Part shown: one piece after another, positions 7,032-16,734 of the stretch | How positions within the stretch are numbered: the first letter of the stretch is position 1 | How the letters are laid out: each line of letters opens with the position of its first letter | Virus record (IMG/VR): IMGVR_UViG_3300025809_000151 | Coordinates: 1 to 21,570 of that record | Direction: 5' to 3' (one strand) | DNA length: 21,570 nt | Source: a virus | Notes under the pieces: generated by a model | What the model saw: the letters and a program-made list of their open reading frames with translations, nothing else | Database searches by the model: none | What the model was told of the DNA's origin: nothing | Made by a program: the position numbers and the translations under genes

Positions 7032-10000
7032 TTACACCACCGTTAAGTTAGCTGAGGACAGTACAACAACCGTACTAGAAATCACTGTTACAGTCATAAG
7101 GGACTTATCAGCAAGTGTAGTTGTACTAGCACTAATATCTGTAGCAGACCCATCTTCACGCACCGTAGTAAACCCTGTGTAAGCAAGGGTAACAGCAGCG
7201 CCTGTGTTGTTGTAGACTGTGCGGATGTCTCCCGACAAGAGGTTAGTATTTACCAGCGTCAGCGTCGTCGTAGTTGCATCAGACAGGTCACTGATACCAG
7301 ACCCACTAGGGGAGTGGTCGGCAGTTGTTGGGCTATCCAATTGCGGGGTATTGTCAATAGAGACAACGATGTCTACATCAGCAGAGCCGTTGAAGCTCAC
7401 GGAACCCGTTGCGTCACCACTCAAGGAGATCGTACGGGGAGTCGTAAGGTTATCAGCGGTTGCCAGTGCAGCAGACACTTCAACGAACGCAGAGCCAGAC
7501 CAGCGGTAAGTCTTGTTGTCACCTGTAGTGACGTAGATCTTGCCTGTCTGCTTGTCTGCCGCTTGGAGTGCGTTGAGAGCCGTGAGGTCTACAGCTTCGA
7601 TAATGTCGTCTACGTAGCTAGGAAGCTGTGTAGCTGGGACCTTACCATCAGTGTCCAGCCCAGCGACGCCGTTAGCGATACCGATGGACGTAGAGTTGAT
7701 CTTAGCGTTCAACTCAGTCTGTAGGTTGGTTACATCGGCGATAGCGTGTGTGTGAGCCGAAGGAGCGAAGGTAGTAGGTACACCTGTAAGGGAGCTGTAG
7801 GCACCATCAAAGCTACCAGAGACAGTCTGAGGTTCCCACGTACTACCTGTGTCATTCCAAGCGAGTACCTGACCGTCCGTCGGAGCAGTCGCAGATACAT
7901 CCGAGTGGCTGTCCAGAGCGTGAGCCGAAGGATTAAACTCCGTAGGTACGCCTGTAAGAGTGCTATAGGCACCATCAAAGTCAGCACCAGCGCCGTCTGC
8001 AAGCCAGAGACCTGCAAGACCTACTTTCCAAGTAGTCCCTTGGTTTGATAGCGTCCCGTTGGACGAACTAGATACCATCTCAATCGCAACATCATCACTC
8101 CATGAAGCTATTAGTATGCCGTCACGTCGGTGGATGGTAACAATGTCCTGCGAGTACCCATCACCCGAGAAGATTTGCCGCTTATCACCTGTTAGTGTGG
8201 CGTTCGTGTCGATGTATGCCTCTACTTCTAACCAGTACAAAACCGGCTCAGTATCTTGCCCGTGGTTCCACGTTAAAATATCTCCACCAGTTCCGAAGGT
8301 ATTTGTTTGTACCTTGGTCTGCTCAATGACAGTGCCGAAGACACCGCCACCACCGCCACCACCAGCGATAGTCTGAGGTTCCCAAGTACCCCCAGCGTTG
8401 TTCCAAGCGAGCGCCTGACCGTCCGTAGGAGCCGTAGCAGCTACATCTGAGTGACTGCTTAGGGTGTGAGCAGACGGTGTGAAGTCCGCAGGTACACCTG
8501 TAAGAGAGCCGTAGGCACCATCGAACAACGTAGGTGTGTCCGTGAGGCTGTTGTAGCTACCGTCGAACAACGTAGGTGTGTTCGTGAGGCTGTTGTAGTC
8601 ACCGTCGAACAACACGGGGAGGTTCGTGAGGCTGTTGTAGTTACCATCGAACAACTCAGAGGCGTTCGCAAGTTCAACCCAAGAGCCACTGTGGGCAAAG
8701 TAACCCTTACCCGTAGCGTGTACATGGGCAAACATGCCGTGGTACGAAGAGGCGTTCGGGAGGTCTACGAGGTTGGCGTAGACGTTGGAGTACGTGATCT
8801 GGTTATTACCAAAGTCAGCAGCAGCGTTAGGCTGTAGAGCCGTGTCCGCAGTTGTACCCTGAGCAGACGTTGCGTAGTCCGTAGACGCAGTAGCAGCCGC
8901 CGTACCGAGGGTAGGGCTTCCTGTAAGGGAGGCATACGTACCATCGAAGAGCACCGGCTGGTTTGAAAGGCTGTTGTAGTCGCCATCAAAACCCTGAACA
9001 ACAGAGGTCGTTACACCAGTTACGTGACCGTAGGTATCAAACGTCAGGCCATCAACAAAGGTATCAGTCGTAGCTGTAATGTCGGTCTGCGTAGAGGTGT
9101 CGGCGTGGGAGATGGTACCAGCAGAAGTTACGTTTGCACCGGTCAGACCAGCACCTACGATAACCTCAGTAACCGTACCAGAACCTGTACCGTTAGCACC
9201 AGCGGCACCCTCGGGGATAGTGAAGTCGAGGATAGCAGCACCAGTGGTGCCGGAGTTGGTAACAGTAACAGTAGTACCCGGTGTGCCTGTAGTGACCGTA
9301 CCTACGGTAACCGTAGCGGCATCACCAACGAGACCTTGGATACCTTGGGCACCAGCGTCACCTTGAGTACCCTGAGGACCGGTTTCGCCTTGGAGACCTT
9401 GGATACCTTGGACACCCTGAGTACCTTGGGCACCCACGAGGCTTGCAAGCCAAGCAGTCTCATCACCGATAAAGCCGTCAGCTACGGCTACAAGGTAAGC
9501 GCTAGTACCCGCTGGGCCGGTAGCGCCTGCGTCACCTTGGACACCTTGGAGACCCTGCACACCCTGAGGACCAGCTGGGCCTGTTTCACCCTGTGGGCCT
9601 TCAGGACCCGTGGGACCTGCAACACCCTGCATAGAGCTAAGCCATTCAGCTTCAGTACCTACAAAGCCAGCATCTAGCGCCGCCTCGTAAGCGGTATCAC
9701 CGTCTGGACCTTGAGGACCTTGAGGCCCTGTAGCGCCTGCTGGACCGGTTCCGCCTTGGAGACCTTGGGCACCCGTAGGACCCGCCGGGCCTGTAGCGCC
9801 GGTAGTACCAGTTACACCAGTGTTACCTTGGGGACCTGTGGCACCCTGAGGACCTGTGGGACCCTGAGGGCCTTGAGGACCTGTAGACGCCTGATCACGG
9901 GCTTCTTCGGCGATGTCACGGTTAGACTTCAGGGCAAACTCGATGTCCGTAGGGCGGATCACAGAGCCAGCAGCGAAGGTGAATACATCATCTTCAGCAG

Positions 10001-10226
10001 AAGTAACTCGTTTAATTTCAACCTGCTCACTAGCCGCAGGAGCCGGAGAGAGGGTAACTATGGAAGTGTCGTAGTCGAGGGAGACTGTAAAGTTAGCCGT
10101 TACGTCATCGTTGGTGGCCGAAGTGTAGACCGTGGTGATAACGTAAGTGTCCGCAAGACTATCGAAGGGGTAGGTGAAGGCTGTAGTTGAGCCGTCGCCA
10201 TCATAGAGAACAACAGTGTCTGCCAT
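7032..10226 (-). CDS. 17: Tail fibre, T7 gp17-like N-terminus with collagen-like and repeat shaft
   Basis: Trimeric host-recognition fibre of 1064 residues, about twice T7 gp17 (553). Residues 1-115 match the T7 fibre N-terminal domain that attaches to the tail ([43 protein letters not shown]). Residues about 112-300 are collagen-like Gly-X-Y repeats broken by two short modules ([20 protein letters not shown] and [20 protein letters not shown]). From about 410 a shaft uses 14-residue FDGxYxSLT repeats and two 52-residue SHSDV/APTDGQ/WEPQT blocks around a roughly 124-residue inserted domain. The C-terminal third has [13 protein letters not shown] and [20 protein letters not shown], common in marine phage fibres, and ends in a beta-rich tip. 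An AAGGAAAAGGA ribosome site precedes the ATG. There is no recognisable intramolecular chaperone. Confidence 0.92.
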   Translation of the reverse strand: MADTVVLYDGDGSTTAFTYPFDSLADTYVITTVYTSATNDDVTANFTVSLDYDTSIVTLSPAPAASEQVEIKRVTSAEDDVFTFAAGSVIRPTDIEFALKSNRDIAEEARDQASTGPQGPQGPTGPQGATGPQGNTGVTGTTGATGPAGPTGAQGLQGGTGPAGATGPQGPQGPDGDTAYEAALDAGFVGTEAEWLSSMQGVAGPTGPEGPQGETGPAGPQGVQGLQGVQGDAGATGPAGTSAYLVAVADGFIGDETAWLASLVGAQGTQGVQGIQGLQGETGPQGTQGDAGAQGIQGLVGDAATVTVGTVTTGTPGTTVTVTNSGTTGAAILDFTIPEGAAGANGTGSGTVTEVIVGAGLTGANVTSAGTISHADTSTQTDITATTDTFVDGLTFDTYGHVTGVTTSVVQGFDGDYNSLSNQPVLFDGTYASLTGSPTLGTAAATASTDYATSAQGTTADTALQPNAAADFGNNQITYSNVYANLVDLPNASSYHGMFAHVHATGKGYFAHSGSWVELANASELFDGNYNSLTNLPVLFDGDYNSLTNTPTLFDGSYNSLTDTPTLFDGAYGSLTGVPADFTPSAHTLSSHSDVAATAPTDGQALAWNNAGGTWEPQTIAGGGGGGGVFGTVIEQTKVQTNTFGTGGDILTWNHGQDTEPVLYWLEVEAYIDTNATLTGDKRQIFSGDGYSQDIVTIHRRDGILIASWSDDVAIEMVSSSSNGTLSNQGTTWKVGLAGLWLADGAGADFDGAYSTLTGVPTEFNPSAHALDSHSDVSATAPTDGQVLAWNDTGSTWEPQTVSGSFDGAYSSLTGVPTTFAPSAHTHAIADVTNLQTELNAKINSTSIGIANGVAGLDTDGKVPATQLPSYVDDIIEAVDLTALNALQAADKQTGKIYVTTGDNKTYRWSGSAFVEVSAALATADNLTTPRTISLSGDATGSVSFNGSADVDIVVSIDNTPQLDSPTTADHSPSGSGISDLSDATTTTLTLVNTNLLSGDIRTVYNNTGAAVTLAYTGFTTVREDGSATDISASTTTLADKSLMTVTVISSTVVVLSSANLTVV
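7824..7979 (-). repeat. Fibre 52-residue block, copy 2
   Basis: Second in-frame copy of a 52-codon block, starting [15 protein letters not shown] and ending GSTWEPQT. It is 40/52 identical to copy 1 at 8370-8525. A third, partial copy ([21 protein letters not shown]) follows immediately downstream and then diverges. The repetition probably reflects duplication of shaft modules. Confidence 0.85.
8370..8525 (-). repeat. Fibre 52-residue block, copy 1
   Basis: First copy, starting [15 protein letters not shown] and ending GGTWEPQT. It is directly followed by a run of seven Gly (GGT/GGC-type codons near 8345-8365) and a roughly 124-residue domain that has no repeat, after which copy 2 begins. 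This looks like an insertion of a globular domain between duplicated shaft units. Confidence 0.85.
8487..8654 (-). repeat. Four tandem 42-bp coding repeats in the fibre
   Basis: Four exact-period 42-bp units encode the 14-residue unit LFDGxYxSLTxxPx (Leu codons at 8654, 8612, 8570 and 8528). Related single units lie further upstream in the gene ([14 protein letters not shown] and [14 protein letters not shown]). DNA similarity between adjacent units is high, so unit number could change by slippage or recombination, altering shaft length in frame. Confidence 0.9.
9320..9893 (-). repeat. Collagen-like Gly-X-Y region of the fibre
   Basis: Encodes three stretches of Gly-X-Y triplets rich in GPQGPQG, GPAG and GLQG motifs, separated by two non-collagen modules of about 20 residues at residues about 177-197 and 239-260. 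Such regions are expected to form triple-helical rods in a trimeric fibre. Pro is frequent in X, while Gln, Glu, Asp, Ala and Thr dominate Y, typical of bacterial and phage collagens, which lack hydroxyproline. Confidence 0.88.
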
Positions 10227-10273
10227 TACTCGATCCTTTTCCTTGGATTAGTGTGAAGGGTGGGAGGCAGCTA

Positions 10274-13200
10274 CTAGAGCTGCTCTCCGTCTGTTACAAA
10301 GAGTTCAACCTCTTTACGTTCAAAGTTAGTCATGGTTTCGAAGACTGCGCCGCCTCGACGTTCTTCTACAAGCTTCTCTACCCGCTTAAACTCAGCAGTA
10401 GACGATGCTTTAAGATCCGCCATAAACTTGTTATATGCCGCATCTCGATAACCTTTAACGATGTCCTGAAGTACCTTCTCAGGTCGCTGCAAGGCATCAC
10501 TGCCAGTGTTATCCTGTGTAGCTGGATCCTCACCCGCATTAGCCGCCGCTTTAAGAGTGCGGAATGCAACATTGAGTTCAGACTTCTCCTCTGTGAACTG
10601 CTCGTAGAGAGCATCATCGAGGGTAACCGGAGCTTCGTTAGCTCTCACAGGGAAGGTAGCATTCATAAGGCTTGCCGCCACAGCATCCGCAATGGACTGA
10701 CCGCTCTCAAGATACACCAGCGAAAGGTCAATCTCGGTACCGGGTACCATGACCTTGTCTCGGGAAAGGTCTACACCATACTGGAGCTTCATCTCCTCCA
10801 AGTATGCCTTGGACTTGTAAGCCTCAGCTTGGTTCGACATAGGAGAGATACCACGGCCAAAGCCGGGTGTGAGGTGACCAGTGACAGAGCGCCGCTTGTT
10901 ACCCACGTTCCACTCACCGATTGCCTGTAGGTTGTAGAAGTTTTCTTTAAGAGCCTCACCGGGGTTCTGCATGATGTCTAGCCTAGAAGAGCCACGCATC
11001 AGTTCTTCATCCACCACAGTCTTGATAGACTTTTGCAGTGGGTTGAAGGGTGAATATGCGGCCCCCTTGGACAACGCCCATTTCGCCAGAGCATCCTCAG
11101 GCCGCTTAGCATCAAACAGCTTCATGTTACTCTGAAGGCCACGCACAACAGACTGCTGACCGAAGGTAGCGTTAGTTGCGATAGCGAGAACATTCCCTAC
11201 GTCCTGAGCCATGTTAAGCTCATCTGTAGTGCGGGAGGGGCTGTCAATGTAGTCGAGAACGGAGGTAGTCAGAGCAAATGCTGCAAAAGGGGTGAGCATC
11301 TCAGCAAAGTTAAAGGTAAGTTCCTTACCGTCAGCCTCTATGATGATACCTTGGTCAGTCTCTCCGAACTTGGAGGAGACGCCCTTAATACGAAACTCAC
11401 CGGGATCGGGGAGATACATCAGTTCTTCATCGTCGTCTGCCGTACGGTTGAACGTCCATGCAGCAACCGCAGCGCCCATAGCAGCCGCAGGGCCAGCTAG
11501 GTAGTGGGCACGCATACTGTCGATGACACGCTGATCGGTTTCAACCTCAAGAGGCCGAGGGTTACCGAACTGATCCTTTACTGTCTCGCCCATTCCAAAG
11601 CCCATCTTTGCACGGGTTGTTTTAGATAACAGGGAGAAGCCGGGAATAGCCATGAAGAGACCCTCACGGCCAGTACGGAGGCCCATCCCAAAGAACGGGA
11701 ACAGCGTCTTAACTGTCTTAGCGACTGCGTTGTTCTTACCAACTAACTGCTCAGCGCCTTTGATTGCACCTTGCTCTTTGTTACGGAAGCCACTTTCAGC
11801 CGCAAGCCTAATGTAAGCAGTGTCGTAGAAACGTCCACCAGCTTCAGTAAGTTCTGCCTTGTCACGGAAGGACATGAGCATAGCGCTCATCTCATCATCC
11901 GTCAGGTATCCATTCTTCTTTCGAAGGTCCTGCCACTTCTTCCCATAGAGACCCGTGAGGGCATCTAGTTCTACGTTGTGGTGGTAGAAAACTTGAGTAG
12001 AGAACTCAGAGATACCCGCAATGATACGGTAGGAGGCTGAGCCTAGAACACGCAGCCCAGCACGGAGGCCGAGCGTAGGAATAACGCCATTGATCTTAGA
12101 AGTGTCATTCCAAATGTCCTTGATGGACTTTGCACGGGTCATCTCAGCAGTAGCCATACCAAGGCTGTCAGCGGAGTTGGAGAGGTCCGCATTGGAAGTA
12201 CGCCACACTGTAGCGAACCCCTTGAGGCCCCTACGTAGCTGCTTACGACCCTCAAAGAACAGAGCGCCCTTCTTAGCGATACGAGCGGTTTCTCCCAAGT
12301 TACCCTTAAAGGCTTCCGAGAGTGCCCGTGTGAGGCCACCTAAAGTACCGAGGTATGCCATACGCAGTGGCTCAACTACCATGTTGAGGGACCACACGTT
12401 TGCAGAGAGCAGCATGTTACCCTGACCGAACAGGAGGGTATCATCGAAGAGGGTGTTACTTTCATCATACTTCAGGGCAGAAAACTTCTGCTTACCCTTA
12501 GCTGTACCAGCCTCAAGAGCCTGTAGTTTCTGACCGAGTGCCTGTGGGGTGATCTCACCACGAGCGGCCTGAGCGTTGAGGATGTCCTCCATCGCCTTCT
12601 GGCCCTTAGGTGTGCGTACCTCACGAGCAGCACGAAGCAGTTGAGCGCCCTTACGGACCTCAGCCTTTTGCTTGGAGCCGATAGCAGCAGCGTCAGCTTG
12701 TAGCTCACGTACCGCAGCAGCAATCATAGGGAACTGCTTAGGGGACGTGTTTAGCTCTAGGATCCACTCTTCACCGGCTTCCTTAAGGAGCGGCGTGAGT
12801 TCCTCCATGGACTGCTCACCACGTAGTACCTTGCCGAGTACATCGATCTTACGTTCGATACCCTTGAGGTACACTAGGCGGGTGTTGAAGTCGGCGATAG
12901 CATCAGGAGTGTCCAACTCAATGAGCATAGACGCTGGGATGTTATCTCCATACTCCTTACGGAGCATCTTGAGGGTCTTCTTAGCGGCTGACTTAGCGGC
13001 AGGGAAGGTGGTACGTGAGCGGTCGTAGCGAGCCTTCATAGACCCCTTAACAGCGTCAAGACCATCAGCGATATCGTCATGTCCGATAGTAGACACAAAG
13101 TCTTTCATACCGGTCATGTTGTTAAGGACTTCAGGCTCTACGTCATCTTTAAGAGCAGCGCCTGCCGCCAGCTTGTTTTCTGCTGTACGAGCCGCTGTAT

Positions 13201-14965
13201 CAGTGTCACGCATAGCGGCACTAACACGCTGGGCTACTACGTTATTGTAAGGAGCCTTAGTCGTTGTGTCTGTCGTAGGGGTAGCCTTAGGGGTCGTTTC
13301 GGACGCTGGGGTTTCCACCACGCCTGACTTACTGTTAGCAGGAGCCTGTGCAGAGTTCAGGAGATCGTTCTGCTGCTGCGCTGCGTTATCCAGCATACGT
13401 TCCGCAGGGTCTCCAATCTTATTGTTTACACCATCACCAGCGTTAGCCAGTAGTGAGGCCTGATCATCGGAGGCCCCCTGAAGGAGGCGTTCCGCAGGGT
13501 CTTCGATCTTGTTGTTTACACCATCACCAGCGTTAGCCAGTAGTGAGGCCTGATCATCGGAGGCCCCCTGAAGGAGACGTTCCGCAGGGTCTCCAATTTT
13601 ATTGTTTACACCATCACCAGCGTTAGCCAGTAGTGCGGCCTGATCATCGGAGGCCCCCTGAAGGAGACGTTCCGCAGGGTCTTCGATCTTGTTGTTAGCA
13701 GGGGCTTCTACGTTGTCGAGGAAGGAACGGTTGAGTGCCTCAGATTGCTCTAGAGCTAGTTCCGCCTGCGCTTCAATAGCGATACCCCGTGCGTCGTCTG
13801 CTGCCTTGGTTGCACCTTTAAGGTCACCCTTGGCGAGAGCCGTTACACCAGCACCAGCGATTTCACCTACGGTACCGAACAGGCCACTCTCAGCGAGGAG
13901 CTTTGCACGGTTCAGCAGAGGCTCATCTTCTACCTCAGACATCCACAGGGGAGCAGAGGTACCAAGAGCAGTAACAGCGTTCTGAATAGCCAGCCCGTCG
14001 TTTTCCTCAAAGATGATCTGATCGATAGCAGCAGGCTTTGCGATAGCAATACCAGCTTTTGTTAGTACACCAGTGGCACCGAGACCGCCGCCTGTGAAGG
14101 CTGACAATACGGCGAACTCAGAGATCTCCTTTACGAAACCACCTGAGACGCTGTCGATCTGATCCATCTTTGCGAGTAAGGCGTCATGCTCTTCAGCCTT
14201 CTGTTTGCCAGTGTACTCCGAGGAGGCCGCAGGGAAGGCTTCCCGGTAGGCACGCATGGTGCCATGAGTAAGCTGATACTCACCTTGAATACCTTGCTCA
14301 AAAGAGTTCTGAGGAACCTCAGGTGCATCCTTAGTGATAAGTCCGAAGAAGAACTTACGAGGCTCACCGGGTTCTGGCTGAGCATTTTCGTTAAGCCACG
14401 CTAGTTCCTCAGGTGACTGGGGTGTCAGCTTGAAGAACCCTTCAGAGCGGTCGTCTTTCAAAGGCTCAGGCAGAGATGTAACTAACTTCTCGCCTAGCTT
14501 GTCCAACGACATTTCAGCTTGTTCAACACCAAGGCCCACACCTTCAATAAGGTCGTTACCCTGCGTAGGGGCTAACTTCCGTACATCGTTGGCAACAGCA
14601 CCAGCCACGTCGCCGATAGCCTTGAATGCCCCTTGGTATTCTTCAGCGTCAGTGTCAGCGTCGTCAGCCTCAGGTACGTCTTGGATCTCCGCTGGGAGTT
14701 CTTCGAGTTTACGTGCGGCTGCTCTGTGGCGTGTACTGCTTTCATCCAGAAGGTGTAAGCCAGCAGCACCATGCTTATCTCTAAGAGCAAGGCGGTGAGC
14801 TTCATATTCTACGTCGTCTTTTTTTAACCCCCCGAAGTAATGGAGGTGGGCGATAGCCTTGTCTGATAGTTCCGGGTGAGCTTCCTTCATGGATGCTCCG
14901 TACGGGGTATAATCACCGAGGTCGTTGACCACCGATGCAAGGATATTCGTTTCATTGTCCGCCAT
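10274..14965 (-). CDS. Large internal virion protein, T7 gp16-like ejection protein
   Basis: A 1563-residue protein in the position of T7 gp16 (1318 residues), which is ejected and spans the inner membrane to help pull DNA in. Assignment rests on size, order after the gp15-like gene, and architecture: long alpha-helical stretches, a small-residue hydrophobic segment (about 285-322, GGGLGATGVLTKAGIAIAKP) and another near 1151-1172 (AGPAAAMGAAVAAWTF). Residues about 424-522 are three and a fraction copies of a 30-residue repeat, followed by a Thr/Pro-rich linker (TPKATPTTDTTTKAP). I found no lytic transglycosylase signature (Glu-Ser followed by a G-x-x-G-L-M-Q-type motif) at the N-terminus, unlike T7 gp16. 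It starts 20 bases after the gp15-like gene, with AAAGGA upstream. Confidence 0.82.
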   Translation of the reverse strand: MADNETNILASVVNDLGDYTPYGASMKEAHPELSDKAIAHLHYFGGLKKDDVEYEAHRLALRDKHGAAGLHLLDESSTRHRAAARKLEELPAEIQDVPEADDADTDAEEYQGAFKAIGDVAGAVANDVRKLAPTQGNDLIEGVGLGVEQAEMSLDKLGEKLVTSLPEPLKDDRSEGFFKLTPQSPEELAWLNENAQPEPGEPRKFFFGLITKDAPEVPQNSFEQGIQGEYQLTHGTMRAYREAFPAASSEYTGKQKAEEHDALLAKMDQIDSVSGGFVKEISEFAVLSAFTGGGLGATGVLTKAGIAIAKPAAIDQIIFEENDGLAIQNAVTALGTSAPLWMSEVEDEPLLNRAKLLAESGLFGTVGEIAGAGVTALAKGDLKGATKAADDARGIAIEAQAELALEQSEALNRSFLDNVEAPANNKIEDPAERLLQGASDDQAALLANAGDGVNNKIGDPAERLLQGASDDQASLLANAGDGVNNKIEDPAERLLQGASDDQASLLANAGDGVNNKIGDPAERMLDNAAQQQNDLLNSAQAPANSKSGVVETPASETTPKATPTTDTTTKAPYNNVVAQRVSAAMRDTDTAARTAENKLAAGAALKDDVEPEVLNNMTGMKDFVSTIGHDDIADGLDAVKGSMKARYDRSRTTFPAAKSAAKKTLKMLRKEYGDNIPASMLIELDTPDAIADFNTRLVYLKGIERKIDVLGKVLRGEQSMEELTPLLKEAGEEWILELNTSPKQFPMIAAAVRELQADAAAIGSKQKAEVRKGAQLLRAAREVRTPKGQKAMEDILNAQAARGEITPQALGQKLQALEAGTAKGKQKFSALKYDESNTLFDDTLLFGQGNMLLSANVWSLNMVVEPLRMAYLGTLGGLTRALSEAFKGNLGETARIAKKGALFFEGRKQLRRGLKGFATVWRTSNADLSNSADSLGMATAEMTRAKSIKDIWNDTSKINGVIPTLGLRAGLRVLGSASYRIIAGISEFSTQVFYHHNVELDALTGLYGKKWQDLRKKNGYLTDDEMSAMLMSFRDKAELTEAGGRFYDTAYIRLAAESGFRNKEQGAIKGAEQLVGKNNAVAKTVKTLFPFFGMGLRTGREGLFMAIPGFSLLSKTTRAKMGFGMGETVKDQFGNPRPLEVETDQRVIDSMRAHYLAGPAAAMGAAVAAWTFNRTADDDEELMYLPDPGEFRIKGVSSKFGETDQGIIIEADGKELTFNFAEMLTPFAAFALTTSVLDYIDSPSRTTDELNMAQDVGNVLAIATNATFGQQSVVRGLQSNMKLFDAKRPEDALAKWALSKGAAYSPFNPLQKSIKTVVDEELMRGSSRLDIMQNPGEALKENFYNLQAIGEWNVGNKRRSVTGHLTPGFGRGISPMSNQAEAYKSKAYLEEMKLQYGVDLSRDKVMVPGTEIDLSLVYLESGQSIADAVAASLMNATFPVRANEAPVTLDDALYEQFTEEKSELNVAFRTLKAAANAGEDPATQDNTGSDALQRPEKVLQDIVKGYRDAAYNKFMADLKASSTAEFKRVEKLVEERRGGAVFETMTNFERKEVELFVTDGEQL
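13398..13696 (-). repeat. 90-bp in-frame tandem repeat in the gp16-like gene
   Basis: A 90-bp unit occurs three full times plus a partial copy, with identical period (unit starts at 13398, 13488, 13578 and 13668). Copies differ at only a few bases, mainly GAC/GGA-type changes giving NNKIE or NNKIG. The unit encodes 30 residues containing DPAERLLQGASDDQASLLAN and then AGDGV. Degenerate flanking copies (PAERMLDNAAQQQNDLLNSA) show older units at the edge. Confidence 0.93.
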
Positions 14966-14985
14966 TATCGGGGAGTTCCTTTAAG

Positions 14986-16734
14986 TTAATCAGCGAACGC
15001 TTGTGGGTCTAGCCCTCCGGTTGCTGTATCGTTTTCCATTGCAAGCCACTGTTGGCCACCTGAGGTCTGCTCAAGTGCTGGCCAGAGGAATGGGTTGCGT
15101 TTGGCCTGTGTCCACCACGCAGCGTTTTCTTTGACATCTGCAACCGCTTCACCAGCACCCGTCATGTTCCACTGCTCAACGAAGGCAGTAGTAAACATGT
15201 CTTTGTAGAGATTTTGGATACCTTGGTGACCGCCGTTAGCTTGGATCCACTCGTTCTCCGGTAGACCACTGTCAATAACCATGCTGCGGACACGGTTCTT
15301 CACTGTAACGGCAGTAGAGCCAAGGAGGTTACCACCAAACTCAAGATCATCGCTGTCGAAGATTGCGTTGTCTTCGGTGCCCATAGCGGCCATAAGAGCC
15401 TTGCCCTGAGAGAGCATAGTATCTCGGCCAGCCAAAAACGCATCGTGACTGTCGATCTTTACGTCTTCGTTGCCCCAATTAGTAACAAGATTGGTGGCAT
15501 AGTTGGATGTATCGCCTGTAGCCTCTTCGTACGCAAACACCAGTTCCATCGCCTCAGCCTGCGTCTCAGCGTTAGCCATGTCCCGTTGTAGCCGCATCTT
15601 ATGGGGAGCTAGGGCCGCACCCTTTAGTGCATCCGCTGGCTTAGCCAAGAACATGCTTTCAGCCTTGTCAGCCAAAGCGATTAACTGAGGGGCACGTTCG
15701 GGGTTCTGGGCGGCATAGGACATAGCATAATCTCGTACTTGAGAAGCCATTTCCATGCCCTGTGCAGGGTTCGCACGTCCTTGTACTACTGTGTCGAGGA
15801 GCATAGAGCCGTATTGCTTACGGAAGTTCTCGTACTCCTTAGCGTCTACAGCAGCGTCCAGCCTTTCTTTCTTAGCTACAGCCTTGTCACGGGCATCGAT
15901 AAGAGCAACCCGAGTATCGCTACTGAGTGTCTTTGCGAAGTCCTTGTCCTCAAGTACCGCCGTGATTGTCTCAGGGCTTTGCGTGAGGGACGTAGCGACG
16001 ATGAGGGCATTACCGACAACACCGCTAGGGTTATCTACGCCAGCCTTAGCTAAGAGGGTTGCAGCCTCAGAGAGGGTGGCTTGGAGTTCTTCGGGCGTAC
16101 CATCAACGCTGATCTGACCTTCGAGAGTGGACACGAGGTCCTCACCCATATGCTCAAGACGACGTTGCTTAGCTTCAGTCGCCTGCGTAACCATCTTCTT
16201 GTTAGCGTAGGTGCGGTACTCAGCCATCATCTTGGCCTGCATCTCAGGTGGGTAACCTGACATCATTGCCTCGCCCTGATCTAACAGGAACGCTTGTAGC
16301 TTGTTGTGTCCGTCTTCTACGTCATCACCGAAGGCATCCCAGTTCGTCTCACGCTCCATATTGGCAACGGTACGAGCATAGTCAGCGCCCATCCGCCCCT
16401 CTTGGTACGCTTGATGAAACAGGGGGCTATCTTGGACAGACGATCCACGGCTAGAAACACCAGCTTCGCCATCTTTGATACCCCGTAGGGTTTGGCGCTG
16501 GATCTCTTCGTTCTGGAACTTCTGCGCCGCCTGTAGTTCAGACTGACGCTGGGCGTTCTGGTAACGATCTACTTGCTGGTTTACACCTTTGAGAGACCCC
16601 GAGAGAGACCCGAGAGCATCCGCAAGTGCCTTAGAGCCAGACCGGTCGTTGCCGGGGCGCATGTATGAAGCCCGGTTACCAATCTGACCAGCAGAGGATA
16701 CCGGTGAGTTTAGTTTAACTGGTTCACGAGCCAT
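14986..16734 (-). CDS. Internal virion protein, T7 gp15-like position
   Basis: A 582-residue, mostly alpha-helical, Gln/Ala/Glu-rich soluble protein (T7 gp15 has 747). In T7, gp15 forms the periplasmic part of the DNA-ejection tube on gp14 and under gp16. Assignment here is mainly by position between gp14-like and gp16-like genes and by helical character. Residues 45-75 (VDRYQNAQRQSELQAAQKFQ) look coiled coil, and mid-protein segments (AKQRRLEHMGEDLVSTLEG; IDARDKAVAKKERLDAAVDA) form long amphipathic helices. The C-terminus is Trp-rich (AAWWTQAKRNPFLWPALEQT). No enzymatic motif was recognised. It overlaps the gp14-like gene by 11 bases and has an AAGGAAA ribosome site eight bases before its ATG. 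Confidence 0.75.
   Translation of the reverse strand: MAREPVKLNSPVSSAGQIGNRASYMRPGNDRSGSKALADALGSLSGSLKGVNQQVDRYQNAQRQSELQAAQKFQNEEIQRQTLRGIKDGEAGVSSRGSSVQDSPLFHQAYQEGRMGADYARTVANMERETNWDAFGDDVEDGHNKLQAFLLDQGEAMMSGYPPEMQAKMMAEYRTYANKKMVTQATEAKQRRLEHMGEDLVSTLEGQISVDGTPEELQATLSEAATLLAKAGVDNPSGVVGNALIVATSLTQSPETITAVLEDKDFAKTLSSDTRVALIDARDKAVAKKERLDAAVDAKEYENFRKQYGSMLLDTVVQGRANPAQGMEMASQVRDYAMSYAAQNPERAPQLIALADKAESMFLAKPADALKGAALAPHKMRLQRDMANAETQAEAMELVFAYEEATGDTSNYATNLVTNWGNEDVKIDSHDAFLAGRDTMLSQGKALMAAMGTEDNAIFDSDDLEFGGNLLGSTAVTVKNRVRSMVIDSGLPENEWIQANGGHQGIQNLYKDMFTTAFVEQWNMTGAGEAVADVKENAAWWTQAKRNPFLWPALEQTSGGQQWLAMENDTATGGLDPQAFAD

Noticed and set aside
9024-9677. 217-codon plus-strand open frame opposite the collagen region
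   Set aside because: Repetitive Thr/Leu sequence produced by the antisense of Gly-X-Y codons; no family resemblance, and it opposes all neighbouring genes.
10187-10930. 247-codon plus-strand open frame opposite the end of the gp16-like gene
   Set aside because: Cys/Arg/Leu-rich antisense product with no domain; it crosses the boundary between two well-supported minus-strand genes.
11740-11830. AESGFRN in the gp16-like protein as a possible transglycosylase Glu-Ser motif
   Set aside because: It lies deep in the C-terminal half and is not followed by a GLMQ-type motif or the rest of the fold.
13398-13696. Regular 90-bp repeats considered as a CRISPR array or DNA-binding iterons
   Set aside because: The repeats are contiguous without unique spacers, are in frame, and encode a consistent 30-residue peptide unit.
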